Assembly (NCBI RefSeq): GCF_002211445.1
Contig: NZ_LSTO01000001.1
Location: 563,626-627,625 of the forward strand
DNA: 64,000 nucleotides
Direction: 5' to 3'
Source: Noviherbaspirillum denitrificans
GTDB lineage: Bacteria; Pseudomonadota; Gammaproteobacteria; Burkholderiales; Burkholderiaceae_D
Made by a program: the position numbers and the translations under genes. The notes under the pieces were generated by a model. The model was not told the DNA's origin, searched no databases, and worked only from the letters and a program-made list of their open reading frames with translations. Shown here one piece after another: positions 35,675-44,640 of this stretch (positions are counted from its first letter, which is position 1; every line of letters starts with the position of its first letter).

Positions 35675-37732
35675 TTATCCCCTCCAGCCCTGAACAAATC
35701 CTGATTGCCGCACCTTGCGGGTTTTTGTCTTGCGTGCCGGCGCGGCCGGCGCTTGCTCCGTCGCGCCCTGGTCGACCTGCTCGGCCGTCTCCTGCGCCGC
35801 CTCTCGCTCGATCGGCGGCTCCGGCAGCGCGAAGAGATCGCCCGTCGGAGGCTGGACGATGGACTCCAACTTGTCCCACATCTTCTGCGTGTATCGATGC
35901 AGGTCGAGCGCGTGCGCGGCAAAGGTTGCATAGACTGTGCAGTCCAGCACCTCATTGCGCACGCCGGCGCTTTTCTTCACCCATCGATAGACCTCGCCGA
36001 CAGCGGTGCGCTGCAGGATCCGGATCTCCGCCGTGAGCTGCGTATAGAACTCGTCCGGCAGCTCTTTCGAGAAATGCACGAATCCGGGCCCCGGCGTCAT
36101 CACCTTGAGCTGTCCATGGATCAAGTCCTTGGCCGTGTCGGTGCCAACAAACCACAGTTTGACGCCGCGCTTGATCACCTTGCCCTTGCTGTTGACGTCC
36201 TGCATCGAGGCCTTGCCCTTGATCGGCACCCCTTGCTTGTTGTCACCCTTGACGGCGAAGATCCGCCGGCGCGCGCGCATGCGGCAGAAGTCATACACCT
36301 GGTGCGTGAAGTGACCGCCGGTGTCGATCGCCGCGGCCTCGATCGCGAGCAGCTGGCCGCTCGCGTGCCGGAACTTGGTCTGCAGGTACGTGTCGAGCTT
36401 TTCCCAGTCCCGCTCATCGGCAGGATTGGCCTGCAGGACGGTGTAGTCAATCGTCCACCGCTCCATGCCTCGCCCCCATCCGTAGACGGTGATCTCGAAT
36501 CGGTTGTCCTGGACGTCGACGCCGGCCGTCAGCACCAGACAACCCATCGGCACGGTGCGCAGCGCAAACGGCTCGGCGCGCAGCTTGAGCTCGTTCTCGT
36601 CCGTCTGCTCGACCTCCTCCTCCCAGGACTCGCCGAGCGTCGTGTTGACGAAGGTCTTGAGCTCGGCCTTGTCGCCGGCTTTTGCCTTGGCAACTGCGGA
36701 GAGAAACTCGCGCACGATCTGCGCCCAGCTCGTCATCGGGCTATAGGCCGTCCAGATATGGAACGCGACCGAGTGCGGAGCCGGGACCAGGCTTCCGTCA
36801 CGGTCCCGGAAGTTGCCCTCCTGGTCGATCCAGACGCCCTCGCGATCGACCCACCGGCCGCGCTTCCAGACTGAGAGATACTCCGCCTGCGTGTAGTGCA
36901 CCCCGCAGGCCTCGCAAAGGTGCGTCACGGTCTCCGGATCGTCGTTGATCCACTTGAATCCATACGGCAGAGGCTGATCGTTCTTGTCCTTGCCGCCCCA
37001 TCGGATCGTGTGCTCGGTGCCGCAATGCGGGCAAGGGATGTTGAACCGGAAACTGCGCTCCGCCTCCTGCTCACGCGCCTCGATCATGCTCAAGTGCTTG
37101 AGCTTCGGTGTGCTGCCGCCGATCTGTTTCGGGAACGTCGCGCCCTCGATCCGCTTGCCGGACAACGTGATCGGACTGCCCTCTTTTTCAATGTCCGTAT
37201 CGAATCCGTCGACCTCATCAAGGATTGCGACATCAACCGACAGTCGCCGGTAATTCTTCGCAGCCTTCCCGCCGCGAATATGCAGCACGGAGCCGAGGAA
37301 AGTCTTTTGCCGCAGCGTGTTGTTCTTGTGCCTGGACAGGTACTCAGGGAACACGCGCTGCATGGTCTTGACGTCGCGCAGCATCGGATCGACATCCGTC
37401 TTTACAAAGTCGTCCGCGTCGTCGTCTGTCGGCTGCCAGACAGCCTGGTTCCGCCGCTTGTGCTCGGCAAAGTACGCCATGGCCGCAAGGATGATCTTCG
37501 TGTAGCCGACGCGCGCCGACTTGCGGACCCATACCTCCCTGATGTCGTCGTTGCTGATGCAGTCCATGATCCCGATCTGATACGGGAAGGCGGACCACGC
37601 CTGCTCGACATAGCTCGACTCGGCCGAAAGGTAGAAGTGCTCCTCCGCCCACTGCGACAGGCGCACAGGCGGAGGGACCTCGAACGGGGACAAGCCCCGG
37701 TCAATCGCTCGCTGAATTTCCGACAAGTCCAT
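35675..37732 (-). CDS. Terminase large subunit (GpA family)
   Basis: This 685-residue ATPase/nuclease packages DNA. It has a Walker A-like RKSARVGYTK and Walker B VAILDEVDGF in the N-terminal half, a Zn-binding CPHCGTEH and CEACGVHY pair, and the C-terminal nuclease region. GpA-family enzymes cut cos or pac sites. The start overlaps the small subunit frame. Confidence 0.95.
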   Translation of the reverse strand: MDLSEIQRAIDRGLSPFEVPPPVRLSQWAEEHFYLSAESSYVEQAWSAFPYQIGIMDCISNDDIREVWVRKSARVGYTKIILAAMAYFAEHKRRNQAVWQPTDDDADDFVKTDVDPMLRDVKTMQRVFPEYLSRHKNNTLRQKTFLGSVLHIRGGKAAKNYRRLSVDVAILDEVDGFDTDIEKEGSPITLSGKRIEGATFPKQIGGSTPKLKHLSMIEAREQEAERSFRFNIPCPHCGTEHTIRWGGKDKNDQPLPYGFKWINDDPETVTHLCEACGVHYTQAEYLSVWKRGRWVDREGVWIDQEGNFRDRDGSLVPAPHSVAFHIWTAYSPMTSWAQIVREFLSAVAKAKAGDKAELKTFVNTTLGESWEEEVEQTDENELKLRAEPFALRTVPMGCLVLTAGVDVQDNRFEITVYGWGRGMERWTIDYTVLQANPADERDWEKLDTYLQTKFRHASGQLLAIEAAAIDTGGHFTHQVYDFCRMRARRRIFAVKGDNKQGVPIKGKASMQDVNSKGKVIKRGVKLWFVGTDTAKDLIHGQLKVMTPGPGFVHFSKELPDEFYTQLTAEIRILQRTAVGEVYRWVKKSAGVRNEVLDCTVYATFAAHALDLHRYTQKMWDKLESIVQPPTGDLFALPEPPIEREAAQETAEQVDQGATEQAPAAPARKTKTRKVRQSGFVQGWRG

Positions 37733-38198
37733 CGATCTCGTCCCAGTCCAGTTTTAGTGCGGCCGCCATGTTGCGCGCCTTGGCAATTTCATCGGTGATC
37801 AGTCTCAGGTCCTCACTGCTGAGATTCTTTGCTGCGCGCTTGATCTGGATCGGCAGCGCCTCCAGGACGCCGGCGACTTGCCGCGCCATGTTCGCCAGGA
37901 CCAGCTCGATCAACGAGATCGGCGCGAGCTCTTTGCGCGTCTGCGCATTGACCATCGCGAACTTGTCCGCTTGTTCCTTGGCCAAGCGCGCGCGCTCCTG
38001 GACGAGGTCGAGCCCGCCCTCGGAGGCTCGGCCGGCGGCCTGCTCCCGGAGGTTGGCGCAATACGAATGCAGCCACGCGCCAGCGGGATCCCCGTTTTTT
38101 AGGACGCCTTTTGCGACCAAGGCGCTCACTGCAGGCTGAGAGATCCCGACCATGGCAGCGAACTCGCCTTGAGTGACGCGAGACGAAAGGTCAGGCAT
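37701..38198 (-). CDS. Terminase small subunit (Nu1-like)
   Basis: This 165-residue protein has an N-terminal HTH (TQGEFAAMVGISQPAVSALVAKG) for site recognition and a helical C-terminal portion (QERARLAKEQADKFAMVNAQTRKELAP). I choose ATG 38198 because GGGGG is 8 bases upstream; the ATG at 38204 would be too close. It overlaps the large subunit by 32 bases. Confidence 0.85.
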   Translation of the reverse strand: MPDLSSRVTQGEFAAMVGISQPAVSALVAKGVLKNGDPAGAWLHSYCANLREQAAGRASEGGLDLVQERARLAKEQADKFAMVNAQTRKELAPISLIELVLANMARQVAGVLEALPIQIKRAAKNLSSEDLRLITDEIAKARNMAAALKLDWDEIDGLVGNSASD

Positions 38199-38292
38199 AA
38201 ACATAACCCCCTAGGAAAAATGCCATGACTAGAACGCGCTCGAGGACTGAATTACCCTCAGGCGGACGCTGTAGGAAGGACCCGCGCATAAC

Positions 38293-39066
38293 TCAGAACA
38301 ATCCCTGTTGTTGTGTCGGCATGGCGGTCCTCATTGCCTTTTCGAGTTCACGCTCGAAGTGAATCGGCAGGCGCTGCTCAGCAACGCGGCTGGCCACCCC
38401 GAAGAAGTCGAAGCGCTTCGCGTATCCGGCCTGCGACGTGAAGATAAAGACCGGCCTGATTGCAGAGCCGCGCGAGAACCGCTTCTTCAAGTAGATGCCC
38501 GGCTTCAACCCTCGCACCTGTGTTGGCAGCGCGAAGTAGGTAACACCTTGCCGCGCAACGGTCCGCCTCGATGCCGCGCTGTTACTTCGGCGTGACTCAA
38601 AGCCTGACGCCATCTGCACCCGCAGCTGTGAAAGGATCTGTACGATCTGGCTCCGCTTGACGTTGCCGAAGGCATCGAGCTGCGCGCCTGCCGCAGGGAT
38701 TGCGTAATCGCCCGACCGCATGAGACCTGCTGCCTGCAGTGCGCGCTCCATCCCCTTCTGCGTCCGCGCCCCCCCGTAGATCTCGGGCCCGAGGTAGCGA
38801 TCGGCAGGCGTGCCGCTCCCGAAGGTGTTGTCCTTGACCCATACCTGCGCCTCCAGGTTGTCTCGCGTTGCGCGCCGGAGGAAGAGACTGTTGAGCGTGT
38901 ACGGTGTCGGCTTATCGAACTTCCGCGCCATCTCGCTCTTGAGCTCATCGCGAACGTCCTGCCCTGTCTTGGTCAACGCCACCGCTGCCGCGTATCTCGC
39001 CTGCTTGCCGATATCGGCGATCTTGGACTTAATCTCGTCCAGGTTGTGGGATACGGTGATCTTCAT
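38293..39066 (-). CDS. Phage virion-morphogenesis protein (gpZ-like position unclear)
   Basis: This 257-residue protein begins MKITVSHNLDEIKSKIADIGKQARYAAAVAL with an N-terminal helix followed by a beta-rich middle. The layout resembles minor tail proteins of the Z type, but it lies before the terminase, not in the tail cluster. Function is therefore uncertain. Confidence 0.55.
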   Translation of the reverse strand: MKITVSHNLDEIKSKIADIGKQARYAAAVALTKTGQDVRDELKSEMARKFDKPTPYTLNSLFLRRATRDNLEAQVWVKDNTFGSGTPADRYLGPEIYGGARTQKGMERALQAAGLMRSGDYAIPAAGAQLDAFGNVKRSQIVQILSQLRVQMASGFESRRSNSAASRRTVARQGVTYFALPTQVRGLKPGIYLKKRFSRGSAIRPVFIFTSQAGYAKRFDFFGVASRVAEQRLPIHFERELEKAMRTAMPTQQQGLF

Positions 39067-39455
39067 GCCTGCTGTCCTCCTGACTTTGTGCAGACGTCTG
39101 CACTACTCGTGAATACCTTGCGCAGCTCATCCGCCTCGCGCTTGACGTCGCGATAGTCCGCCTGGTTGGCCGGACGGATGGTGATGCCGCGCCGCTTGGC
39201 ATCGTCCCTCGCGAGCTGGATCCACTCAGGCTCGCGGGATTGAGCGATGCCGCGCTCATCCCAGTACGTGATCGAGGTGATCTCCAGGTTGTGCTTGGTG
39301 CCGACCTGGTGCCCGTTCTCCTCGGCATAGAAGACCGGCTCACCCCTCAGACTCCGCCGGATCTGGCCGTCAACGAACTCCTGCCCGAACACTTCCCGCA
39401 AGTGATCGACGACTCCTGCAACCCAGGGCATTTGATCTCTCAGACTTGTGCTCAC
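39063..39455 (-). CDS. Hypothetical protein (130 aa), start in an RBS hairpin
   Basis: I take GTG 39455 (VSTSLRDQMPWVAG) as start because AGGAGG lies 9 bases upstream; the longer open frame is low-quality, repetitive and not protein-like. The product contains FGQEFVDGQIRRSLRGEPVFYAEENGHQVGT and no known domain. The second palindrome copy lies in its 3' end. Its RBS sits in the hairpin at 39456-39484. Confidence 0.65.
   Translation of the reverse strand: MSTSLRDQMPWVAGVVDHLREVFGQEFVDGQIRRSLRGEPVFYAEENGHQVGTKHNLEITSITYWDERGIAQSREPEWIQLARDDAKRRGITIRPANQADYRDVKREADELRKVFTSSADVCTKSGGQQA
39088..39103. repeat. 16-bp palindrome GTGCAGACGTCTGCAC, copy 2
   Basis: An exact copy inside the 3' end of the 130-aa gene; its coding frame reads ADVCT there. 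Confidence 0.8.
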
Positions 39456-39484
39456 TTTGTCCAACCTCCTATTGGTTGGACAAA
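39456..39484 (-). promoter_or_regulatory. RBS-containing hairpin upstream of the 130-aa gene
   Basis: TTTGTCCAACC (39456-39466) and GGTTGGACAAA (39474-39484) form an 11-bp stem with a 7-base loop. The minus-strand AGGAGG occupies 39465-39470, partly in stem and loop. This could block translation or be a protein-binding site. Confidence 0.6.
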
Positions 39485-39816
39485 AGGTTGGACGGCTGAA
39501 ACCCGCTTGAATGCTGGTCCTGACCAACCTCCCAACCTGCCCAACCTGTTTTGAAGTTTTGCCGAAAAGGAAAAGACGGAATCCTCCCGTCGCGTATACG
39601 CGTGCGTGCGTGTGTGCGCGTGTCCGGAATCGGTTGGCGAGGTTGGGAGGTTGGCGGAGCCAATAACCACGCGGGTTTGCGCCGTCCAACCTCGAAAACA
39701 GAAGGTTGGACGACGTCGGACGAAAGCCCATCGAACCAGACCCAATGCCCTTTTCCGCCCGCAGCAATGCCGCGCACGATCCCTGGTGCAAAGTTGTCCG
39801 GTTCATCACCGATTGA
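39456..39816. repeat. Origin-like repeat cluster (CCAACCT/AGGTTGG)
   Basis: This non-coding stretch downstream of the primase has nine CCAACCT or AGGTTGG heptamers (39461, 39485, 39524, 39532, 39541, 39640, 39648, 39686, 39703). CCAACCTCCCAACC (39524-39537) is the exact inverse of GGTTGGGAGGTTGG (39641-39654). Between them lies a 33-base alternating pyrimidine-purine tract (39591-39623). A phage replication origin with iterons is likely but unproved. Confidence 0.55.
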
Positions 39817-42294
39817 TTACAGCGGGAGAGCAACATCGTTCTCCTCGCTGACTTGTTGGACAGGTGCGGCCGGCGGAACTGGACGCTCATAGAAGCGCTC
39901 ACGCGCCCCGTCCGTCTCCCGTCCCTTGGTCCACCCCAATTTGCGCATGCAGGCCGCGATCCGCATCGTCTCCTGCTTGGCAGGACCGAGCTTGCCGATC
40001 TCGATATGCAGCGCCCTGGTGAGCAGCTCCCGGCATGTCACGCGGTTTCGCTTGCCGAGTGTGGTCTCGCCGTCTGCGTCGATGCCCTGCACGTAGTCAT
40101 AGATCCGGCCGAGCCATGGATCCGCGATCTCGCGCTTTTCCTGCTCCGGCGTGATGAGCGTTGCCTGCTCGTCCGGTGTCGGATACCAGAGCTCGCCCTG
40201 GCGCATCAGGTGCACGGCCTCGCCGAGCAGCTGCTCGCGATCGCGCCGCAACCCCTCCAGGTCGATCCTGCCGGTCTCCACCGGCCAGAATCGCCGGTTG
40301 CCCGTCGTGTCCTTGAAGTATTCGGCCTCGTTGGTCGTCGCAGCGAACACGGTCCGCCGCGCAACGTTCTTCATGCGCCGGCCGTATGGCTCGCGATAGC
40401 GGTCCGTCTGGCTCGACATAAAGGCCTTGATCGCCGTCACCTCGGAGCGGTTGAACTGCTCCAGCTCGGCGATCTCATACAGGAGGATCCCCTGGATCGA
40501 GAGGAAACCGTCCTTGTCTCCCATCTTGAACGGCGTATCAGCAAACCACTGTCCGCCGAGGATGGAGAGCGCTGTCGACTTGCCCTGCCCCTGGCCGCCT
40601 TCGAACACCGGCGCATAGTCATGCTTGACGCCAGGATGGAAAGCGCGCTTGGCCAGGCCGACGAAGAACATGAGCGAGATGAGCTGCAGGTACTCGGACT
40701 CGACCGCGCCCCAGTACGTTGAGAACGCATTGACGACACGATGCTGCCCGTCCCACTTGTCCGCACACTCCTCCAGGAGATCCGTGACCGGATTGAAAGC
40801 GTTCTCCCTGGCGGACTGTGCAACGGCTTTCTCGATCTCGCTGACCGAGGCCATCACCAGCGAATACGTATTCGCGAGGTACATGCCGAGGTGGAAGTCA
40901 TCGCCCTCGGTCCACTCCCCCGGCTCGGACGGCCAGGGAGGACTCTTGCGCTTGACCTGCAGCTGCGAAAACTGATCGAGCGCGACGAGGCCGATCAGGC
41001 GCGGATCATTCTGCAACGCGATGTAGACGTTCTCGCGGCAACCCTTCACGCCGCCGCTCGCGGTCCCGATCATCATCGCTCGGATCTGCTGGAACGTCTT
41101 GCGTGCGCCAGCCGGCGGAGCGGTAGAAGCGCCCTCCGGCGGAGGTGCATCCATGTAGTCCGGGATCTCGTCCGCCGGCGCTGCCTCGACGTCCGGCAGC
41201 GGCCGCAGCTTGTCCAACCATGCCGCGACGTCGTCCGGTGTCGCACCCTCGCCGAGGAGGTCCGCGATGTCCCATCCGTCCGGCTTCACGCCAGGCGCAG
41301 GAATGTCGATGAGTCGCACCTCGCAACCGATACCGGCGAGGATCTCGCTGATCTTCGTCGCTGCAACCATCCCCGGCTGCTCATGCTCCGGCCGGATCTC
41401 CCCGGCCTGCGGATGTCCGTCCTTGTAGGTCTTCGCGTCCGCGTCCGCCCAAATGATCACCTTGCGGCCTGCGAGCGGAGACCAATCGGCTTTGCTCACG
41501 GCCTTGCCGCCGCCTGGCCATGACACGACGTCGACCAGGTGTCCGAGGACATCGAGCGCCGCGTCTGCGCACTTCTCGCCCTCGACCACCAGGACCGGGA
41601 AACCCTCGCGCAGCGGTGCCGGCAAATAGAGCGGCCTTGGCTCAGGGAAAGACAGCCAGCGCCAATCTGCTTTGCCGGTGACGGCATGGCGCGCATAGAC
41701 GCACGGCAGGACTTCCTTGCCGCCGTCCGAGGTCACAAAGCGATAGATCACGCCGAGGAGACGGCGCTCCTGGTCACGATACTCCCAAAGGCGCTCCGGC
41801 TTGCCGCGCACCACATGCGCACGCGGATACGGTCCAGCATTTTCCGGCACCGGCAGGACTGGAACCCACTCCGTCCGCGCTTTCTTCGGAGCCTCTTCCA
41901 CCCCTTTTGCCGCTTGCGCAGGCGCTGGTTTCTGTTGATTTTTTGGCTTCGCCGAGGAGGCCGCGGGTTTGCCGGTGTAGTTCGGATCTGGCGTGAGCTC
42001 AATGCCGAGATCGCGAGCGACCGCTGCGCAGGCCTTGCCCTGGCTGAGATCGTTGACATAGGCATAGAGGGAGATCAGATCGCGGCCGGCTTCGCCGTCC
42101 ATGGCAAAGTCAGACCAGTATCCGGCCTTGTGGCCGGATAGACGAATACGCATTGATTTGCCGGCTTCGCCGGACTTAGAACCAATACAAAACTCGTTCC
42201 CGTCGCGCACGCCCTGCGGAAACCAATCCGTGAGCAGGCTCTCGATTGACTGGAGAGCTGCGTTGGCTACGCGATCAAAATCGTCAAGGTTCAA
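39817..42294 (-). CDS. Primase/helicase, VapE family (Toprim-like plus SF3-type ATPase)
   Basis: This 825-residue protein has an N-terminal domain, a Toprim-like LVVEGEKCADAALDVLG near residue 240 and the VapE ATPase with Walker A GGQGQGKST near residue 565, then TRRTVFAATTNEAEYF and the DRYREPYGRRM-type segments. It probably primes and unwinds phage DNA. The HTH gene at 42310 precedes it, 15 bases apart. The origin-like cluster lies directly downstream. Confidence 0.88.
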   Translation of the reverse strand: MNLDDFDRVANAALQSIESLLTDWFPQGVRDGNEFCIGSKSGEAGKSMRIRLSGHKAGYWSDFAMDGEAGRDLISLYAYVNDLSQGKACAAVARDLGIELTPDPNYTGKPAASSAKPKNQQKPAPAQAAKGVEEAPKKARTEWVPVLPVPENAGPYPRAHVVRGKPERLWEYRDQERRLLGVIYRFVTSDGGKEVLPCVYARHAVTGKADWRWLSFPEPRPLYLPAPLREGFPVLVVEGEKCADAALDVLGHLVDVVSWPGGGKAVSKADWSPLAGRKVIIWADADAKTYKDGHPQAGEIRPEHEQPGMVAATKISEILAGIGCEVRLIDIPAPGVKPDGWDIADLLGEGATPDDVAAWLDKLRPLPDVEAAPADEIPDYMDAPPPEGASTAPPAGARKTFQQIRAMMIGTASGGVKGCRENVYIALQNDPRLIGLVALDQFSQLQVKRKSPPWPSEPGEWTEGDDFHLGMYLANTYSLVMASVSEIEKAVAQSARENAFNPVTDLLEECADKWDGQHRVVNAFSTYWGAVESEYLQLISLMFFVGLAKRAFHPGVKHDYAPVFEGGQGQGKSTALSILGGQWFADTPFKMGDKDGFLSIQGILLYEIAELEQFNRSEVTAIKAFMSSQTDRYREPYGRRMKNVARRTVFAATTNEAEYFKDTTGNRRFWPVETGRIDLEGLRRDREQLLGEAVHLMRQGELWYPTPDEQATLITPEQEKREIADPWLGRIYDYVQGIDADGETTLGKRNRVTCRELLTRALHIEIGKLGPAKQETMRIAACMRKLGWTKGRETDGARERFYERPVPPAAPVQQVSEENDVALPL

Positions 42295-42309
42295 ATCTGC
42301 ACCATTCCC

Positions 42310-42663
42310 TTAAGCGGCCGCAGCAAGCGATGCCTGGAGCGCCTGCCTGGACTGCTCCATGAGCCACTGCGTGACAGTCGTGTTGCCGACTGCAGCCTCG
42401 AATGCCGGCAGGTATTTCGCCGGCATCTCGCGCCGCTCTTTCCCGTTCTTGTCGTGCCCCTCGGTCGACAGGTAATCACTGATATGGGACGGCCGCATGC
42501 CGGTCCGCTCGGCGAGCGTCGCCTGCGTCATGCCCTTGATGCGACGATGCGACCAGGCTGCGACAACGGCCTCACGATAGGTCCGCAGCTTCGCGATCTC
42601 GGACGCCGGAACGGCGCCAGGGCCTTCCAAGCAGCCCAACAGGCTCAATTGCAGCTGATCCAT
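42310..42663 (-). CDS. HTH DNA-binding protein of the replication module
   Basis: This 117-residue protein has an XRE-like HTH (GMTQATLAERTGMRPSHISDYL). I start at ATG 42663 (MDQLQLSLLG), with AGGAGG 6 bases upstream. It may load the primase at the origin or regulate the leftward operon. Confidence 0.75.
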   Translation of the reverse strand: MDQLQLSLLGCLEGPGAVPASEIAKLRTYREAVVAAWSHRRIKGMTQATLAERTGMRPSHISDYLSTEGHDKNGKERREMPAKYLPAFEAAVGNTTVTQWLMEQSRQALQASLAAAA

Positions 42664-42719
42664 GATTCCCTCCTGACGCATCCCAGTGAGTTACCCAGTG
42701 ACCTTGCGGCCAAATTTTT

Positions 42720-43217
42720 TTACTTGCTTCCCTCGGCGCGTGCGCGATACCGCTCACGCAGCTCGACGATCGCGGCAAGCGCCTCCTGCGTTTCCTTCTC
42801 CAGCTGGTCCAGCTCGGCCGCCGTGACGCGACCGTCCGCCAATGCCGAGGACGCGCTCGCGGTGACGTCGCTGCATTCCTTCATTGCGCGGCAAAGCGCG
42901 TGCGTGAGGTCGTCGTCGGAGAGGTGCTGGACTGCCGGCATGGGGAACGCAATGAGGCCGTGCCGGTAGTTCTTCGCGATGAGCGCACGGCACGGCTCCT
43001 CGACGTTGGCCTCCTGGCTGAATTCGATGATCAGGGAGTCCTCTTCGTCGTTGACGTGGTGCGTCTTGATTCCCGGCGCGAGCTTGTTGCGGAGGACGGC
43101 AACAGACATGCCCATCCGCTTTGCCAGCATTTCGATACCGCCGGGATATTCCCGCGCCAGGTTGTAGCGTGCGTCGTGCTGATTGATGTCGGAGTAGCGG
43201 TAAGTCACGGTAAACAT
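42720..43217 (-). CDS. Phage regulatory protein CII family (CP76)
   Basis: This 165-residue protein begins MFTVTYRYSDINQHDARYNLAREYPGG and has the LAKRMGMSVAVLRNKLAPG HTH typical of the CP76/CII regulators of P2- and lambda-like phages. It is the first gene of the leftward early/replication operon. Confidence 0.85.
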   Translation of the reverse strand: MFTVTYRYSDINQHDARYNLAREYPGGIEMLAKRMGMSVAVLRNKLAPGIKTHHVNDEEDSLIIEFSQEANVEEPCRALIAKNYRHGLIAFPMPAVQHLSDDDLTHALCRAMKECSDVTASASSALADGRVTAAELDQLEKETQEALAAIVELRERYRARAEGSK

Positions 43218-43260
43218 CCCCTTTTATTAACGTCGCGCAACTCTTGCGAGACGGATAACC

Positions 43261-43276
43261 TTTGAATCAGTTCAAA
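43261..43276. promoter_or_regulatory. Inverted repeat TTTGAA-TCAG-TTCAAA
   Basis: A short palindrome in the divergent gap between the CII-like gene and the plus-strand 103-aa gene. It could be an operator for one of the regulators. Confidence 0.35.
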
Positions 43277-43335
43277 CAACAACACAAACGACGGCCGGAG
43301 ATCCAAAGTGCGAGCAACGACCAAAAGGACAACGA

Positions 43336-43647
43336 ATGACCTCAACACCTCATGTGCAAGCGATCGGCATTCCCTGGTATCGATCGGAGGACTACTCGCG
43401 CCTGCGCGCCCTCTTCACGGACGGCGATCGTCTGCCGGCGACATTCAGGCAATGGGAGAGTCGTGCCGAGGAGGTGCGCAAGAGATACGCGAGCAAGGGA
43501 CACACCGTGATCAAGGCCTACATCGACCCGCAGACCTTCCCGGCCTGGTGCGCGGCCAACGGTTGCACGCTGGACGTAGACGGCCGGACGAAGTTTGCGA
43601 ACGTCGAGGCCTACCGCGCCCTCATGGAGTCGAAGAGTCGCCGCTGA
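43336..43647 (+). CDS. Hypothetical prophage protein (103 aa)
   Basis: A soluble protein (MTSTPHVQAIGIPWYRSEDYSRLRALF...AWCAANGCTLDV) frequently seen in Burkholderiales prophages, to my recollection; no defined domain. AAAGGAC precedes its ATG. It is oriented opposite to the CII gene. Confidence 0.7.
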   Translation: MTSTPHVQAIGIPWYRSEDYSRLRALFTDGDRLPATFRQWESRAEEVRKRYASKGHTVIKAYIDPQTFPAWCAANGCTLDVDGRTKFANVEAYRALMESKSRR

Positions 43648-43649
43648 CA

Positions 43650-43790
43650 TCACGCGCCTTTTATCGGTCTGACCGACGCAACCACAACGACCGCATCCTC
43701 CTGGACGTCCGCTCCGGCCGTGACGACCGCATAACGATCGAGCGCCGGACGGATAAGCCAGAGGAGGAGCCGTGCATACATGGCTTTCAT
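43650..43790 (-). CDS. Very small hydrophobic protein (46 aa)
   Basis: From ATG 43790 the frame reads MKAMYARLLLWLIRPALDRY, one probable membrane segment, ending PIKGA. GAAGGTGG lies just upstream. Small phage membrane proteins of this type exist, but the evidence is modest, as is the alternative frame with a strong RBS on the other strand. Confidence 0.4.
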   Translation of the reverse strand: MKAMYARLLLWLIRPALDRYAVVTAGADVQEDAVVVVASVRPIKGA

Positions 43791-43875
43791 ACGACCACCT
43801 TCAAAAAATGGGCGGGAGGTTCCAGCGTGATAAATTGCAGTTTCCACACAACAACGATCAACAAGGGAACTCCCA

Positions 43876-44109
43876 ATGCAACTGGTTTGCTTTTGGCCGA
43901 CACGAGTCGGCACGGCGAAGATTCTTTTCAATCAATCGACCCGTCGCTTTCAAGTCGCCGTGGACGACGAGGTTCTTGGCGACTACCTGACTGCACAGCA
44001 GGCAGTGGACGATTTTTGTGGTGGGCATACGTTCAGTCACTCGTCCGGAGTCGACACGTCCACACTCGGCGCTCCGGACGACGTTGGGGATTGGCAGCGG
44101 ATGAGGTAA
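43876..44109 (+). CDS. Small conserved hypothetical protein (77 aa)
   Basis: This begins MQLVCFWPTRVG and ends GGHTFSHSSGVDTSTLGAPDD, a pattern recurrent in small proteobacterial proteins of unknown function. AAGGGA precedes the start. Its 3' end overlaps the oppositely oriented gene at 44037. Confidence 0.6.
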   Translation: MQLVCFWPTRVGTAKILFNQSTRRFQVAVDDEVLGDYLTAQQAVDDFCGGHTFSHSSGVDTSTLGAPDDVGDWQRMR

Positions 44110-44369
44110 TACTCGAGATCCGCAATCATTCCGCGCACATCCATGACACCCAGGCGCAACCGCACGACCTCGTCTCCCACATTGAAGCCGATACCGATCT
44201 CGTTGTAAGCGGCATCTACCGGAGTCACATTGCGCAAGCCGGCCGCGAGATAGCTGCTCGGTATGCGCCGCTTTGGCTGCTCATCCGACAGCACCTCTGC
44301 AACTGGAGCGCTCTTGCACGGTTTCGCCCCCTCAGCAGGAGGGACAAGGCACGACTTGATGGTTTTCAT
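44037..44369 (-). CDS. Hypothetical protein coupled to the Cro-like gene
   Basis: A 110-residue protein with no recognised domain (MKTIKSCLVPPAEGAKP...GMIADLEYYLIRCQ). Its ATG overlaps the Cro-like stop by ATGA, which supports translation coupling. It overlaps a convergent small gene at its 3' end. Confidence 0.6.
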   Translation of the reverse strand: MKTIKSCLVPPAEGAKPCKSAPVAEVLSDEQPKRRIPSSYLAAGLRNVTPVDAAYNEIGIGFNVGDEVVRLRLGVMDVRGMIADLEYYLIRCQSPTSSGAPSVDVSTPDE

Positions 44370-44632
44370 GCAGGCACCTGCTCAGGACAGTTCACGACCG
44401 CTGCAGGCAACTGAAGGAGCTGCTCGCGAGTGCACTCGAACTCTGTGCCCTTAGATGCTTCGGCGATAAGCGCTGCGTAATTCGTCTCGCCGGTCCACTC
44501 GGTACGCGGCAAGCGACCTTTTTTCAGCCACTTGTAGACAGCAACTGGAGAGACGGAGCAAATCGAAGCAAGCACCGGCACGCCGAGCACCTCGGCTGCT
44601 TTCTTGATCGGAGGAATGATGGTCGTTTCCAT
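44366..44632 (-). CDS. Cro/YdaS-like HTH regulator
   Basis: This 88-residue protein has an HTH near residues 8-35 (PPIKKAAEVLGVPVLASICSVSP...YKWLKKGRLPR). I start at ATG 44632 (METTIIPP). It faces the CI-like gene across an 82-base operator region. A promoter TTTACA-17-TTTAAT would begin transcription close to the ATG. Confidence 0.8.
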   Translation of the reverse strand: METTIIPPIKKAAEVLGVPVLASICSVSPVAVYKWLKKGRLPRTEWTGETNYAALIAEASKGTEFECTREQLLQLPAAVVNCPEQVPA

Positions 44633-44640
44633 GGCGCAAA

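Noticed and set aside
39456-39902. Longer upstream coding extension of the 130-aa gene
   Set aside because: The open frame continues, but the residues come from repeats and alternating GT/GC DNA, and a good RBS precedes GTG 39455.
43770-43990. Alternative plus-strand frame with a strong GAGGAGGAG site
   Set aside because: The product is not protein-like and overlaps the better supported 77-aa gene in another frame.
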